From assembly GCA_002811645.1 (NCBI GenBank), contig PDIP01000049.1, positions 72,638 to 136,637 on the forward strand: a stretch of 64,000 bases of DNA. Direction: 5' to 3'. Shown here one piece after another: positions 39,347 to 50,524 of the stretch (the first letter of the stretch is position 1; each line of letters opens with the position of its first letter). A model generated the notes under the pieces. That model was not told the origin of the DNA. It saw only the letters and a list, made by a program, of their open reading frames with translations, and searched no databases. The stretch comes from Corallochytrium limacisporum. Lineage: Eukaryota > Opisthokonta. The position numbers and the translations under genes were made by a program.

Positions 39347-42028
39347 TCAGCGGACCGGCCCCGACTGTAGGGCCCTGAGGTATCGCTGATGCCGCCGCAG
39401 GTGTTCCATTCTGTGCGACCTCTGCCGCTGCGATCCATTCCCTTCGATGTCAGCGTCGAGCTCATGTGTCCACCGCCGAACCTGTGAAAGGATCCATTGG
39501 GGCACTCCGGAAGCATGAGAGTTTTGGGCAAGCCACCGGTCGGCCGCTGACGAGCCTCGCCGGACGCGGACAATTGTGCACACCGCCGTGTCCGGCTGGA
39601 CGATAGCCTCTAGCACTTCCGCGTTCTTGTCCAGACACGCCAACCGCAGCATGACAAAATCTAGCCAAGACTCAGGCTTCTGGGGAAGGACAGGATGCCC
39701 AACTGGACCCGTCATGGGGGACGTGGGGACATCCGGACAGATCACAACGCACAGAACACCGTGTTGAGCAATGCGCATGAGGTACGGTGCGAGATCGCGC
39801 CCGACAGTGGACTCCGTTGTAACGATGTACAGCACCTGCCATTGAAATGGTACAGCATTTGTCACAGCACACCCGTCTCCCCTATCGCAGGGGATGGTCA
39901 TGTCTTGATCAGTGTTTGAGAGGTAAGCCGTTCTTGTCGCCGCTGATGCATCGTCCGAAACCACGGCAAGGACTAAAGGCATGACACCCACATTATCATC
40001 CACACTATTGTGCTGATCGCATACCTCCATCAATAACGTCAGAAAATCATTAGGCCGATCGCTGTTCCCCGGGCCACAGCCCCAAGTGTGCAGCTGGAAA
40101 GCTAGTTTGCCGTTGTTGTGTGGATTGCGCCAGTTGTTGGCCTGGCTTCCCTCTTTTCCGAACAATGCCTCTCGTAGACCATCTTGCCATTGTTGTCGAT
40201 GGGGAGTGGAGAGCAATTTCCGCGGAATATTCTGAGCTACTGTTGAAACCATGGTCTCCTTCGGTCTTCCTTCCATCTGATCAGGCCGGGACACCTCCAT
40301 GGCCGCGGCCTCGCGGAGAAATCTTTCCTCGATCTCCAGCGAAGCTTCGGACTTTGTCAAGGCCAGGCGGTCCAATACATGGCGCAAAGCAACCCCAGCT
40401 CTGATGCTGCGGTATCCACGCACCCGCACTGTCCGACCATCTCCAAGGTGCGTCGGTGCAAAGACTGGCAGTACCTCACCAGGGATTCGCCAGCGTTGAA
40501 GTGTCCGACGGTCTGGCATGGATGGGTACCCGTGCGTCTGTAGAGCCCAGGGCAGTGTGCCCAGACCAAAGCAATGCGTCTTCTCTTGTTCATCTACCGG
40601 ACAATAAAACAGCGAGTGTTGTTGTAACGGATCCTCTCCACCACCCATAAGGCATGTCCCACCTCGAAACTCTTCCACGACCGACGTCAGGATCTCCGGT
40701 AGCACTGCCGCCGAGTGGGTGCTGGCATCGTTCACCGTACAATCTGGTCCAAGCTTTTCCAAGCGTTCAAGCCACGCCGGGTCATTTAGTGGACCGGCGT
40801 AGACCGTAGCAACAGGCCAAGCCATACATGGTTCTTTCTGCGTGTAAATACTGGAGTTACTCTGCTGGCAGTGTTCGCAAGGCACTGTGAACTCGCGGAC
40901 GATCTCTATCGCAGAGGCGACTGAAGCGGCTACTTTCTGTCCGATCATCATTGCTGGCAGTGGAGGAGCGTCCAAGAAAAAGCGATGCCCGCACCGTTCG
41001 CAGACACATATTGTTCGTGTTGGGGGTTTGGAGGGAGCGTTGGTCAATGCTCCTCCCTGTTTCCGGACCTTCCGCACTGCAATCTGGATAGCTGAGGTCG
41101 GCTTCGGCACGCGGACGGCGTGTAGTAACTTACCCGTATAACCCTGTCCACTGGCCCTTGCTACTGCCTCCAGCATCGCTCCTATGGCGAGCCGCAAGGC
41201 CACCTCAGAGCGCAAATCTTCAGTGATCTTGCCGGTCAGCGGCCGGTGCCCGGGGGGTAGGATCCAACCAGCGACCTGGCCAAAGCGGCGCCAGCTAACG
41301 TGACGTTCACTGCCCTTCAGCAGAACGCCAGCATCCGTGAAGGTACCGATTATCACTCCATCGTCAGCGAGCATAGTAATGGCGAGGTCCATGTGTGGCA
41401 TCGGCGAGCCAAATGGGTCGAGATGGATGAGGTTATATCGATGACTCTCTTGATCCTTATTCCCATGGTCGCTGGTGCATTTGCCGTTCGTGACAAGTGC
41501 CAATGGAACTACAGTCAACGGATCACAGTCTTCAAAGTCCCGGGTGCTCGGATAGAAGGTGATATCAGGTAGACGTTGTGTGGACATCTCTGAATCGTTG
41601 ATCAGACCGCTCCTGGTTATCTCATATCCCTTCTGCATTAGTGTTCTGCACTGAGGGGAGCGGTCATTACTGACGATCAGTATAGAACAATAGTTGGTAT
41701 TGGACTGCTCCCGTGATAACCGGTCTTTTATGTCCAGGTACATTGTGCTCCACATACGGAGCGCACACGCTCCAGTGGCAGCGAAGCCATCCAGCACCGC
41801 CAGCGGCGACGATTTCTCTCTAGGCAGACCCAGTGCCCATTGTCGATCTAGCCACTCTTCGTATAGTGCTCGCAAGGTCTGCACTGCAAAGTCCCGATTG
41901 GGTCGCATGTGGCTGTTGAAGTATCCACCAATCGCCCCCGGAGCAACCGCCACCGCAGGGACCGCGATGGATGCTGCACCCTCTGAGCAGAAAGTTGCAT
42001 CGCTGTCTCTGCCACCACCCTCGGCCAT
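39347..42028 (-). CDS. TRM1: Divergent tRNA (guanine26-N2)-dimethyltransferase
   Basis: Trm1 methylates G26 of tRNAs, using S-adenosylmethionine, in nucleus and mitochondria. Family features in the 893 residues: GGYFNSHMRPNRDFAVQTLR (usually FYNPxMxxNRD), the SAM motif LAVLDGFAATGACALRMW, YNLIHLDPFGSPMPHMDLAI, TFTDAGVL (usually TCTD), a Cys4-like pair CERCGHRFF / CEHCQQSN and a GPLND-containing segment (MWxGPLHD in relatives). It is unusually long (about 550-660 aa in relatives), with a tail of about 300 residues containing a second strand-rich block (WQVLYIVTTEST, VLCVVICPDVP) that I do not recognise. TTG lies one codon upstream; ATG 42026-42028 is taken. TRM1-like paralogue status is possible. 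Confidence 0.8.
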   Translation of the reverse strand: MAEGGGRDSDATFCSEGAASIAVPAVAVAPGAIGGYFNSHMRPNRDFAVQTLRALYEEWLDRQWALGLPREKSSPLAVLDGFAATGACALRMWSTMYLDIKDRLSREQSNTNYCSILIVSNDRSPQCRTLMQKGYEITRSGLINDSEMSTQRLPDITFYPSTRDFEDCDPLTVVPLALVTNGKCTSDHGNKDQESHRYNLIHLDPFGSPMPHMDLAITMLADDGVIIGTFTDAGVLLKGSERHVSWRRFGQVAGWILPPGHRPLTGKITEDLRSEVALRLAIGAMLEAVARASGQGYTGKLLHAVRVPKPTSAIQIAVRKVRKQGGALTNAPSKPPTRTICVCERCGHRFFLDAPPLPAMMIGQKVAASVASAIEIVREFTVPCEHCQQSNSSIYTQKEPCMAWPVATVYAGPLNDPAWLERLEKLGPDCTVNDASTHSAAVLPEILTSVVEEFRGGTCLMGGGEDPLQQHSLFYCPVDEQEKTHCFGLGTLPWALQTHGYPSMPDRRTLQRWRIPGEVLPVFAPTHLGDGRTVRVRGYRSIRAGVALRHVLDRLALTKSEASLEIEERFLREAAAMEVSRPDQMEGRPKETMVSTVAQNIPRKLLSTPHRQQWQDGLREALFGKEGSQANNWRNPHNNGKLAFQLHTWGCGPGNSDRPNDFLTLLMEVCDQHNSVDDNVGVMPLVLAVVSDDASAATRTAYLSNTDQDMTIPCDRGDGCAVTNAVPFQWQVLYIVTTESTVGRDLAPYLMRIAQHGVLCVVICPDVPTSPMTGPVGHPVLPQKPESWLDFVMLRLACLDKNAEVLEAIVQPDTAVCTIVRVRRGSSAADRWLAQNSHASGVPQWILSQVRRWTHELDADIEGNGSQRQRSHRMEHLRRHQRYLRALQSGPVR

Positions 42029-42356
42029 CAATCCGTTCTACATTGGTCACATTGTGACCAGTCCTCATGAAACTTAAATAGCTGACACGTGTGGACAGTA
42101 ACTGATAGCACTGATAGCCTTCGGTCCGAACAAATGTTTGTTTTCAACTACCTTTACTACACCTCTCCCAACTCAACCTCGTTTGTTGGGAGGACGGCGA
42201 GGTGGGGTGCAGCGGAGGACAAGAAGCGAACGCAACATAGCAAAGACTGCGGTGGAAACTCACCGTAACTTTCGCCGTCTTTTTCATGCTGAAGGATGGC
42301 AAGGCCTTAATATGGAAACCAGTGCATCCTAGTAAATATTGTGTTTGTGTGTTTAT
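42029..42356. other. Spacer between TRM1 and PPP4R2 genes
   Basis: 328 bases of promoter/3' flank for two head-to-tail minus-strand genes. No other feature seen. Confidence 0.6.
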
Positions 42357-44510
42357 TCAAAGCGCGGAGTCCATGTGGTCTGCATTCGCACTGTTACCAT
42401 TTGTTTTCACAGTCGCAGGGGCATTTTCTGCTGCAACTGGTACATCACCGCCGTCCCCCGCGGTGACTGTTGCCTTCAGGTCGTCTGCCCCTTCTGGAAC
42501 AGATGTCTCGACCTCCGCAAGGCGCTTCCTATCATTATCATCCGTGCTCATAGCCGACATGCGGTCGCCATCGTACGACATCGCATCGTCATTGTTATTG
42601 CTGGTGTCGTTCTTTGAACCATCACCATCAGTGCCGTGTTCTTCTGTATGCGCAGCAGCAGCGCCGGCACTGTCTAGTTCCGCGGGGATTTTCATGACCG
42701 TCGGTGGATGAACTGGAGCATTTCCGCTGGAGTCACTATTATGGTGCAGCGCCGGTGTACCAACCCTTCGGTTTGTCGAGGTAGACGGTGGCGGCGTCTT
42801 GTCCTCATCCATTGATGATGGTCCATTGCTGGGTGCTGCCTGGTCCCCTGGCGTCGATGGAGCCTTTGCATCGGTCGGTTCTGTTCGAGTCGGGCTCGAC
42901 TGACTGCGACTGCGAGGCTTCGCATGTCCGCTCAGACTGCGCTTCGATCCACTACCTGTCACAGCCCCTCCTACACCCGCGTTGCTGGCTGCTGCCGCTG
43001 CAGCCGCGGCCGCCAGGTCGGACGAGACCGGCGAAGGGTTGTTCGTCAAGTTCGTTGGCAATGGCCACCGCGCCGCAACCAGGGCCGGAGTATTGTCAAT
43101 TTTTGCCTGCACGGCAGCGCTTGCAGCAGCAGCAGCCGCCGCCGCCTTAACCCCTACTCCGACTTTGCCACCCCCAGCAGTACTACCGCTACTCGCAGCC
43201 GCTCCATCAAACCCAGTAGTGTTGCTTCCGTCTCCGGCCCCTGCAGAACCCATGCTCAACACACCGGGAGCACCCAAGCCTGAGATACCCACTCCGGGTA
43301 TGTGCACAGCTGCGGTTGCCATGCCCATTGGGCCGGCGGTGCCAACCAACTGATCGTCTACGTGGTCTAAACGCGGACGCTTAAAGTCAGGAGCCCCGGC
43401 GAAGGCACCTAGTTCACTGCTGACATGGCTTGCCACGTCAGATTCCGCATCACTGACCTCAAACATTGACTCAAAGTCATTGTCGAGGACTGAATGGACC
43501 ATAACGAGTTTCTCCAGACCAAAACAATACTTTCGACAGCTCTTGTAGTGGCGCCAGGGATCAAGGGCTAACTCAATGATGCGCTGTATCGTAAACGGTG
43601 GACCAGGAGCAGTGTTTAGGCGCCGTAGAATTCGGTTGCGGTAGCTCGCAAAGCTCTCATTATCGCCTTCATTACGTCCCATTGTGTCTGTCCCATCGCT
43701 TGCGGTAGCATTCCGCAGAGCGGCCATGCTTTGCATGAGCAGTTCAACTAGTACGGGTTTCACATCTGTCCATTCGTAACGCATGCTGCCCTCCGTTCCC
43801 ATTTGCCGGATCGCTTCCCGTAGATCGTTGGGCACCGTGTAAGGCTCACGACCCTCCATGATCGGCCCCCGGCTCTCCCATTCCCACCGGAATCGGCGGA
43901 AGCGCTGTGAAATACTTTCGTCGCCGGCGGCCGCGGGTGTGCCGCCCGAACTCGCGCTCCAAAGGTTGGGCATCGATGCAGACTGAGCGCTGCCGTCGCT
44001 CAGACCTCCGCCACCCGGGCTTTGTCCCCCTGTTGCTTTGTTAATGATGATGGTGGGTTCGTTGGCATGGTGATGTTGTGATGATGATGACGATGAGCTT
44101 CCGCGTAGATCGTTTAGACTGTGTGACCCTCCACCAAAGGAGGACGACAATCCTCCCGTCATTGAACCTTCTTTGTGCGGGGCAGGTGGTGGAGGCATGT
44201 CGTCATCTGCATTATTTGTGCTACTATTGCCCTGCTTAATTGCTGCATTTGGCTCGGCTGTTGGTTCTTCCGTTGTTCCTGTAACTGACGCAGCATGGGC
44301 CGCTTCCTGGGCTGCCAACGCCTCAGATGCTGCCTTCTGTTCCATTGTCGTAGACTGTGTTCCAACATCAGCAGATTCTAAGTCCGCTGACGGTTCCGTC
44401 GCTCCCGGACTGAGAGGATTCTGTGGTGATTTGTGGGCTTTTGGTGACATGGACTCCCCCGATGGTTTATCACTCTCTGAGACTGCAGGCCGTGTGTCTT
44501 CCTGTACCAT
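42357..44510 (-). CDS. PSY4: Protein phosphatase 4 regulatory subunit 2 (PPP4R2/Psy4)
   Basis: This subunit targets the PP4 catalytic subunit to substrates in DNA-damage recovery (gamma-H2AX removal) and centrosome maturation. The core domain spans about residues 200-345 of 717: RFRWEWESRGPIMEGREP, MRYEWTDVKPVLVELL, FASYRNRILRRLNTAPGPPFTIQRIIELALDPWRHYKSC and FGLEKLVMVHSVLDNDFE, in the family order (PFTIQRLCELL, DP..Y, LEK.VMV). Long Ser/Thr/Ala/Gly/Pro-rich regions flank it, including Ala runs near residues 455-510, and explain the length above about 450 aa in animals. The N-terminal 190 residues are acidic and disordered. ATG 44508-44510 is the first Met. Confidence 0.85.
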   Translation of the reverse strand: MVQEDTRPAVSESDKPSGESMSPKAHKSPQNPLSPGATEPSADLESADVGTQSTTMEQKAASEALAAQEAAHAASVTGTTEEPTAEPNAAIKQGNSSTNNADDDMPPPPAPHKEGSMTGGLSSSFGGGSHSLNDLRGSSSSSSSQHHHANEPTIIINKATGGQSPGGGGLSDGSAQSASMPNLWSASSGGTPAAAGDESISQRFRRFRWEWESRGPIMEGREPYTVPNDLREAIRQMGTEGSMRYEWTDVKPVLVELLMQSMAALRNATASDGTDTMGRNEGDNESFASYRNRILRRLNTAPGPPFTIQRIIELALDPWRHYKSCRKYCFGLEKLVMVHSVLDNDFESMFEVSDAESDVASHVSSELGAFAGAPDFKRPRLDHVDDQLVGTAGPMGMATAAVHIPGVGISGLGAPGVLSMGSAGAGDGSNTTGFDGAAASSGSTAGGGKVGVGVKAAAAAAAASAAVQAKIDNTPALVAARWPLPTNLTNNPSPVSSDLAAAAAAAAASNAGVGGAVTGSGSKRSLSGHAKPRSRSQSSPTRTEPTDAKAPSTPGDQAAPSNGPSSMDEDKTPPPSTSTNRRVGTPALHHNSDSSGNAPVHPPTVMKIPAELDSAGAAAAHTEEHGTDGDGSKNDTSNNNDDAMSYDGDRMSAMSTDDNDRKRLAEVETSVPEGADDLKATVTAGDGGDVPVAAENAPATVKTNGNSANADHMDSAL

Positions 44511-47111
44511 TGTGTTTACAAGTGAGCTCTTTTTAACTGATTGTTGTAACGAAAACTTAATTTGACCGCATGCTTGCTTCCTTTTTCACTATCGTTAGCT
44601 TTGTAAAACGAACATGCTTTTGTTCTGCTAAGAAAGACACTATCGTTGTTTGTTGTTGATATTCGATATGGGATTCACACTATTTGCATTCATCTTCTTG
44701 CCTGATTTTTACATAAAAAGGAAATATAAATGGTCTCACTTTCACCCAATACAAGGAACCGCTATACATTTGTAAATGGAGCTGTATTCTCAATAGTTCC
44801 CCTGGGTCCAATGATTGACCACATGCCCACAAGTTTCTTTGAACATTCCATATCTTTTGCGGAAATACGTTGATGTCAATTGAAAGAAACAAACCACGGC
44901 ATCTTACTACTGATGAAAAAGATATCTATTTACAACTTGATGGAAATTAACAAGCTCAGAATAATAATTCAGTCCGCACGCCGATCTACACTGCTTGGAC
45001 ATCTGCCATCCTTCCCAAACCCCTCGTACACACCACAGTGACCACACCCCTGATCCCGGGAACCACCTCCCTGGAACCGTGGGTCGACCGCTCTTGGGGT
45101 TCGGCTGCCACGACGAAATAATGGGAAAAACTTGGGGGCCGGTCCCGTGGCTCTGCCCCCCCCTTTACAGTACTGAAACCACAGGATTCTTATGCTTTTC
45201 TTTTTGTGGGTGGCTTCGGGCCGCTCGGGTTGTGTCAAAAGGAAAGAGTGGAAAAAAGGTACACCGGAGCGAGAGCCACGGGTCCAAGCCCACCCAGAAC
45301 AGCACTACACACGAAAAGACTGAGAGAGATGGAGTGTCCAAGCCCAAAACGTACCTCTTTCACCAACTTCCCTGGCCGCACGCACACACACAGACACACA
45401 TGCGCGCGCATACCACCTCCCCCAACCTTTTAGGCAGGCCAGAGAGGAACAGCTAAAGTAGACACCAGGGGGAACACGGCTATTCTTTCCCGTCAAACTG
45501 GTGGAGAGGCATTGCCGATTCGAAACAGCCACTTTCCTGTTCTGTGCAGATATTTTGGTCCCACCCGCCGTTTCCTGCAGATCAGCAGTGGCCCTGGGCA
45601 GGTCCGCGTTCCCTCGGTGCTCCGGTGCCCGGTCACAGTGTCATAGCCCGGAGAGGGGTGGAGGCTTCTCTCCGCTCTGGTCCCCTGTGGTTCCCCACGT
45701 TTACAGCAAATCTCTAACACAACGAAGACTGATACAGAAGTGTCAACACCCAGTGGATATTTTATGCCCAGGGACCGAAATGCACCGGCTGATTGTCAGT
45801 GATGACGAACTGATCTTGTCGTTGACGGTGTCAATTTGACGGCAATTGGCGAGTCCTGGCAGGTCACTTCGTAGGTGTTAGTCAAGAGAAACAGAGTGGC
45901 CCAAGAATAACAAGCAGAGTACCCAAAAACCCAAACAAGCAGATAATAGCCCTGACGAACTCAACACGCAGCGGGATCACATCAGGAGGCAATAATCAGC
46001 AGCAGGTGCAGCTTAATGTCGGATTGATAAATATTTTTTGTGGGTCGCTCTGGTCGTGTAAGCTGGGTTGAGCTTTTTTATCATGTATGACCCTGGACCC
46101 AGCGCCTTAGCGAGAAAGCCTGGGCCACGGGTTGTTGGGCCCGCACTGGCGTGGAGGCCACCGGGCCTAAAACAAAGACCCCAGTTTCCATGGACCGCTG
46201 AATTCCGGTACATTCATCACTGCCTGTCTTAGTCCGCCGGACGAGAGAGAGAGTAAAGGAGGCCTAGAAAGTGGCCCGGGAGGGGGGGGGAGGGTGGTTG
46301 GTTGGTTTGGCAAACGGACTCTGCTTGGGAGGGGGGGGGAAACTTGAGGCAAGGAGGCCGGAAGGGGCCCGGTGGCTTGCGTCCCGCCGGGCTTGCAGTA
46401 GTGAAACTATGGCATCGCGACCAACACAAGCTCGGAACTGCTCCATTTATCTCCCCCCTTTCAGCACTCTCTCGGCTCTCTCGTTGAGATTTTTCCAACA
46501 GGGCCCATTCCAGTACATTGAATACTGCGACGGGCAGCGTCCTTCCCGTTAATTTCATAAAAGTCCCGGATATGTAAATACCAGGCACGGGTTCCGGCCC
46601 AGTAAGGGGTAGGGGGTTAGGGGGATTGCGAGTAAGCGGTGGCGAAGCGGGGATTCCACCGCGGGGGAGGCCAGTGGTTGGTAGGGAGAAGGAGGGAGAC
46701 AGGGGGAGAGACCCCCCGCGGGGGAGGGGCGGGGTGTTATGGTTTTTGGCGGGTTTTCTGGGTGCCAACGACGTCGGGTGCTTCCCCCTTCTTGACCCAA
46801 AATCCCCCCGTGGTTTATGCTCAATTTCATTTGTGTTCCTTGACTTTGTGTCATGTCGTGACCTTTGTCGCTGTTGCCACAATGAACGAGTGGTATATGA
46901 AGATCCATAATTATATAGACAGGGATAGATGGGGTAAGCCCACGGTAGAAAGAACTGGACTAACTAGTAGAGACGCCGGGTGAACGTGTTCGGACGCCCA
47001 ACAGGGAAAAGCAAAACCATGGGTCAGCCGTGAGAGTTTGGGCTTCGTCAAACTGCTTTCAAGGAGTAGAATTGCACAAAACATAATGTAGGAGAGAGCT
47101 GCTGTCACACT
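44511..47111. other. 2.6 kb divergent spacer, PPP4R2 / kinase
   Basis: No gene supported. C/G-rich stretches occur at 46270-46340 and 46700-46730 (ACCCCCCGCGGGGGA at 46711-46725), with a short CA microsatellite near 45380. A small open frame ending at 46983 is not called. Confidence 0.5.
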
Positions 47112-50100
47112 ATGGAATCTACAGAGCTGGAAGACACCGGGCAACTAGGCTCGCTGCCGAGTCTCCACGACTTGGCGTTGCAAGCGAAAGAGCCGTTGTC
47201 AAAGCGAAGCTCCTCTTCATCCATCAAAACATCACAAGCACCAGGGTGGTCGGGTACGGATCGACGGCGGGGAAGTGCAGTGGGAATAGGAGCCTTCTCC
47301 CAAGAGCCGTTGCTAACACCCCGCGATGATACTCTGGAGTTATCCACGGCTTTGGAGAAATCAAGATCCAACACCTCGATACGGTCCGGAGGCAGCAACC
47401 ACAGTGGTTCCGTAAATGGATCGGGGAGACCAGTGCGCAGTAACAGCGCTAGACGTCGAGCACTCGAATCTTCGGGTCAGAATCTTAGTACGTTTATGGA
47501 GGGGTCCTCAAACATCAAAGATTATGTAGTACTCGACGACCTGGGCGCCGGCAAGCATGGAGAAGTCAAACGCGCACGGCATATGCTCAGTGGCAAGGAA
47601 GTGGCGTTGAAGTTCATTCCCAAGGCCAGTATGAAGCGCAACGTTCTAAAGGAGGTACGTTCACTGAGTCTGCTGCGTCATCGGCATATTGTGAAAATGT
47701 ACGAAGTAATCGACACACCGGAGCACGTTGTATTGGTTCTTGAGTTACTGGAGGGCGGTGAGCTGTTCGATTATATTGTAGCGCGGTCCAAATTGAGCCC
47801 AACGGAAGCAAGGTCTATGCTGCGGCAGGTAGTCAGTGCGCTAGCGTACAGCCACAAGCGGGGCATTGCCCATCGGGATCTAAAATTGGAAAATCTGCTC
47901 CTCGACGAGCACGGTGCTGTCAAGATCAGCGACTTCGGATTCTCGAAGGCTATTCTGGATGAGGATAGTATGATGCAGACATTTGTGGGATCACCCGCCT
48001 ACGCCGCACCAGAAATCTTGGCCAACGAGCCATACGGTGGAAAGAGTGCGGATGTATGGTCCTTGGGGGTTATCATCTACATCATGTTGGTAGGCACCAT
48101 GCCCTTTGGGGAGGAGACCACGGATGATGCCATCCACGGCGGTATGTCCTTCCACCATATCATCGATGGCCAGGTAGTAGACTATGTTGAGGGAGTAATT
48201 GAAGAGCAAGTGGCACAATCTGGTAACAGTAAGTTGCCAGCGTCATGTCCACGATCAAGTGGTTCCAGTATGGGTGAGGCCAGCCCGGTAAACTTATTCT
48301 TGCGCATTGACCGTGCAGAATATACGCTACCGGCTGGTTTGCCTGAGGACGCCCGAGATCTGATCCAACGCATTTTGGTACGAGAGCCAAAACAGCGCAT
48401 CACCATTCCGGAAATTCTGCGTCATCCATTCCTCTGCGGGTCCGATGAGGACGAAGACCACGTTATCCCGAACCAGCAGAACATGGAAAGTAGTGATACT
48501 GGTCTGTTCGGATCGAATGAAGAACTGAAGGAACCGGAAGAACACGCTGGCTTCGAGCTGGACCCCCAAATCGTCAGGCAAATGGAAGCAAACGGAATTA
48601 GGACTACGAATCTCAAGAACGATCTTCAGCACCGGGCCGCCAACCGGGCCACCACGGCGTACCGTCTCCTGCGCCAAAAGATTGAGGAGAGGGAAGCGGA
48701 ACAGGAGGAGGATAGCGAAATTGCGGCGATTGCTGCCCGGCTGGCAAATGTCAGGGCCTCAGGCATGCTCGGGCCATCGGCACTTGGGCTGACTGCACCG
48801 AGTTCAGTAGGTCTTTATTCCTCATTGGAGGATACACATAGTGCCAACTCCTCACCCATGAGCTCTCGGGGAGTCTCGCCTTCGGATCGCAAAGCACGAA
48901 AGAAGAACAAAGCCGATAAGGGTTCGACTAGAGGTCGCTGGCAATACCGCAAAGACCGGAGTCCTGTATTGGCTGCGGGCAACAAGGACGTGACAAGCTT
49001 GCGGTCGTCAAAGAGCTCCTCCATGCTTGAGAGGGACACCCAAGCGCTGGATACAGATGGTGTGAGTAGCAGCACAGACGGATCGCCAGCAGCAAAGAAT
49101 CACGGTAGCGCCCTCACTGCTAAGGGAAGCGACGACAGACCATCCAAACGTGCTAACAGCGTTGAGCGCCATTTGAGCCGAGGCCGCCGCAGCGAATCTC
49201 CGGCAAACGGCGCGTCCTCTTTGAGCCCTGGTATCAACCGCAGGCGCACGCGCACGCGCAGAAACCATCGGCGATCGGTATCACATGTCCCAGATTCAGA
49301 CCCCGCGTTTGTTCCTGTGGGAGCTGCAGCGGTTTCCGCAAAGTCAGCGCAGCTACCTGTCTTACGAATGACCAAATCTTCAAACGAAAACCTTGAGAGT
49401 GAAGACGCCAAGCAAGTGGCTGCGTCGCAGCCCGGACTCATGTCATTGTCGCGGCAGTCATTCCATGGTAATACTCCGGTACCAGAGGAGAAGGAAATGT
49501 CTATCCTGCATTTGTCCCCGGCCCACAGCGATACTGTGACTGACAGCACGGATCAATTCACTAGCACGGATCAATTCACCTCATCTTCAACAATTTGGGC
49601 GAGTCATTCGAGCGTCGTTACAGTTGGAGGAAGCGGTAGTTTGCTGATGCTAGAAAGACCGGAGGATCACCACGACGAGGGATCTGAACTGCCACAAGCG
49701 GATCCATCGACCGTGGGCAAGGGACTGCCCAAGGCTGCGCGCCCTGCCGTGGCCGCCAGCGGTCCGGGGCTGAGTTCGCAGAGCTTCTCGGATGTCAGTA
49801 ACACCAACGCCATGGGCGAACCAGATACGGCTCAGTCGCGCCGGTACCATACAGAGACGGGTCCTCCCACAGGAGCCAACGGACGGTCAAGCCTGCTTCA
49901 GAAGTTTGGCATGCGTCTGACGCGTGCCATGCGCGGCAGCGCGGAGAACTACTTTGAGGAGTCTGCGGCGGAGAGGCAACTATTAGTCGCTTCTGGGTCG
50001 CGCAGCCGCGAGACGTCACCATTCCGCGGTGGCGTGTCAGAACCTGAGACGGCGACCAATCTGCGAGCTTTTGGAGTGGCCACGACGTCAATGCTGGAAC

Positions 50101-50438
50101 CAAGTGTGCTGTTGCGGCACGTCAAGGCCGTGCTGCAAGACATGCCGGGACTTGACTTTACACGCCGGGGCAAGTATAAGGTCACAATCTTTGCCGACCC
50201 CGATGCGATTCGGCAGAACCGTAGGTCTCACGGTGAGTGGGTCGAGGACGAGGCCGGGTACCGCTTCGCACCGGTTTCGCCTTCATATGAGTTCCACGTA
50301 GTCCTCACACTTGCGGTGAACCGCCTGCCAAAATTGAAGATGAGCGGTGTGCGTCTAAAGAGGGTTGAAGGAGATCTTTGGTCGTACAAGTGCGTTTGCG
50401 ACGCCATTACCAAACGGCTCATCACAGCACAACGATGA
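47112..50438 (+). CDS. Snf1/MARK-like Ser/Thr kinase with KA1 tail
   Basis: A CAMK-group kinase of the Kin1/MARK/BRSK type, expected at membranes or the cell cortex. The catalytic domain is about residues 135-440 of 1108: GAGKHGEV glycine loop, VALKF Lys, HRDLKLEN catalytic loop, DFGFS, GSPAYAAPE. A roughly 60-residue insertion sits after GTMPFGEE, between helices F and G, where most relatives have about ten residues. A Ser/Arg-rich disordered stretch follows, with a perfect TDQFTS duplication (ASTDQFTSTDQFTS region near 815-825). The C-terminal 95 residues (YKVTIFADPDAI to DLWSYKCVCDAITKRLI) look like a KA1 domain, which binds anionic lipids. The kinase residues look active. Its 3' end faces GAA1, 86 bases away. 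Confidence 0.86.
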   Translation: MESTELEDTGQLGSLPSLHDLALQAKEPLSKRSSSSSIKTSQAPGWSGTDRRRGSAVGIGAFSQEPLLTPRDDTLELSTALEKSRSNTSIRSGGSNHSGSVNGSGRPVRSNSARRRALESSGQNLSTFMEGSSNIKDYVVLDDLGAGKHGEVKRARHMLSGKEVALKFIPKASMKRNVLKEVRSLSLLRHRHIVKMYEVIDTPEHVVLVLELLEGGELFDYIVARSKLSPTEARSMLRQVVSALAYSHKRGIAHRDLKLENLLLDEHGAVKISDFGFSKAILDEDSMMQTFVGSPAYAAPEILANEPYGGKSADVWSLGVIIYIMLVGTMPFGEETTDDAIHGGMSFHHIIDGQVVDYVEGVIEEQVAQSGNSKLPASCPRSSGSSMGEASPVNLFLRIDRAEYTLPAGLPEDARDLIQRILVREPKQRITIPEILRHPFLCGSDEDEDHVIPNQQNMESSDTGLFGSNEELKEPEEHAGFELDPQIVRQMEANGIRTTNLKNDLQHRAANRATTAYRLLRQKIEEREAEQEEDSEIAAIAARLANVRASGMLGPSALGLTAPSSVGLYSSLEDTHSANSSPMSSRGVSPSDRKARKKNKADKGSTRGRWQYRKDRSPVLAAGNKDVTSLRSSKSSSMLERDTQALDTDGVSSSTDGSPAAKNHGSALTAKGSDDRPSKRANSVERHLSRGRRSESPANGASSLSPGINRRRTRTRRNHRRSVSHVPDSDPAFVPVGAAAVSAKSAQLPVLRMTKSSNENLESEDAKQVAASQPGLMSLSRQSFHGNTPVPEEKEMSILHLSPAHSDTVTDSTDQFTSTDQFTSSSTIWASHSSVVTVGGSGSLLMLERPEDHHDEGSELPQADPSTVGKGLPKAARPAVAASGPGLSSQSFSDVSNTNAMGEPDTAQSRRYHTETGPPTGANGRSSLLQKFGMRLTRAMRGSAENYFEESAAERQLLVASGSRSRETSPFRGGVSEPETATNLRAFGVATTSMLEPSVLLRHVKAVLQDMPGLDFTRRGKYKVTIFADPDAIRQNRRSHGEWVEDEAGYRFAPVSPSYEFHVVLTLAVNRLPKLKMSGVRLKRVEGDLWSYKCVCDAITKRLITAQR

Positions 50439-50524
50439 TGTATTTTACATTCGATACAATTAGACTATATTTTCTATTCTTTCTGTTGATATTCGAACCC
50501 TGTTATTTGTGCAGGAAGCCATTT

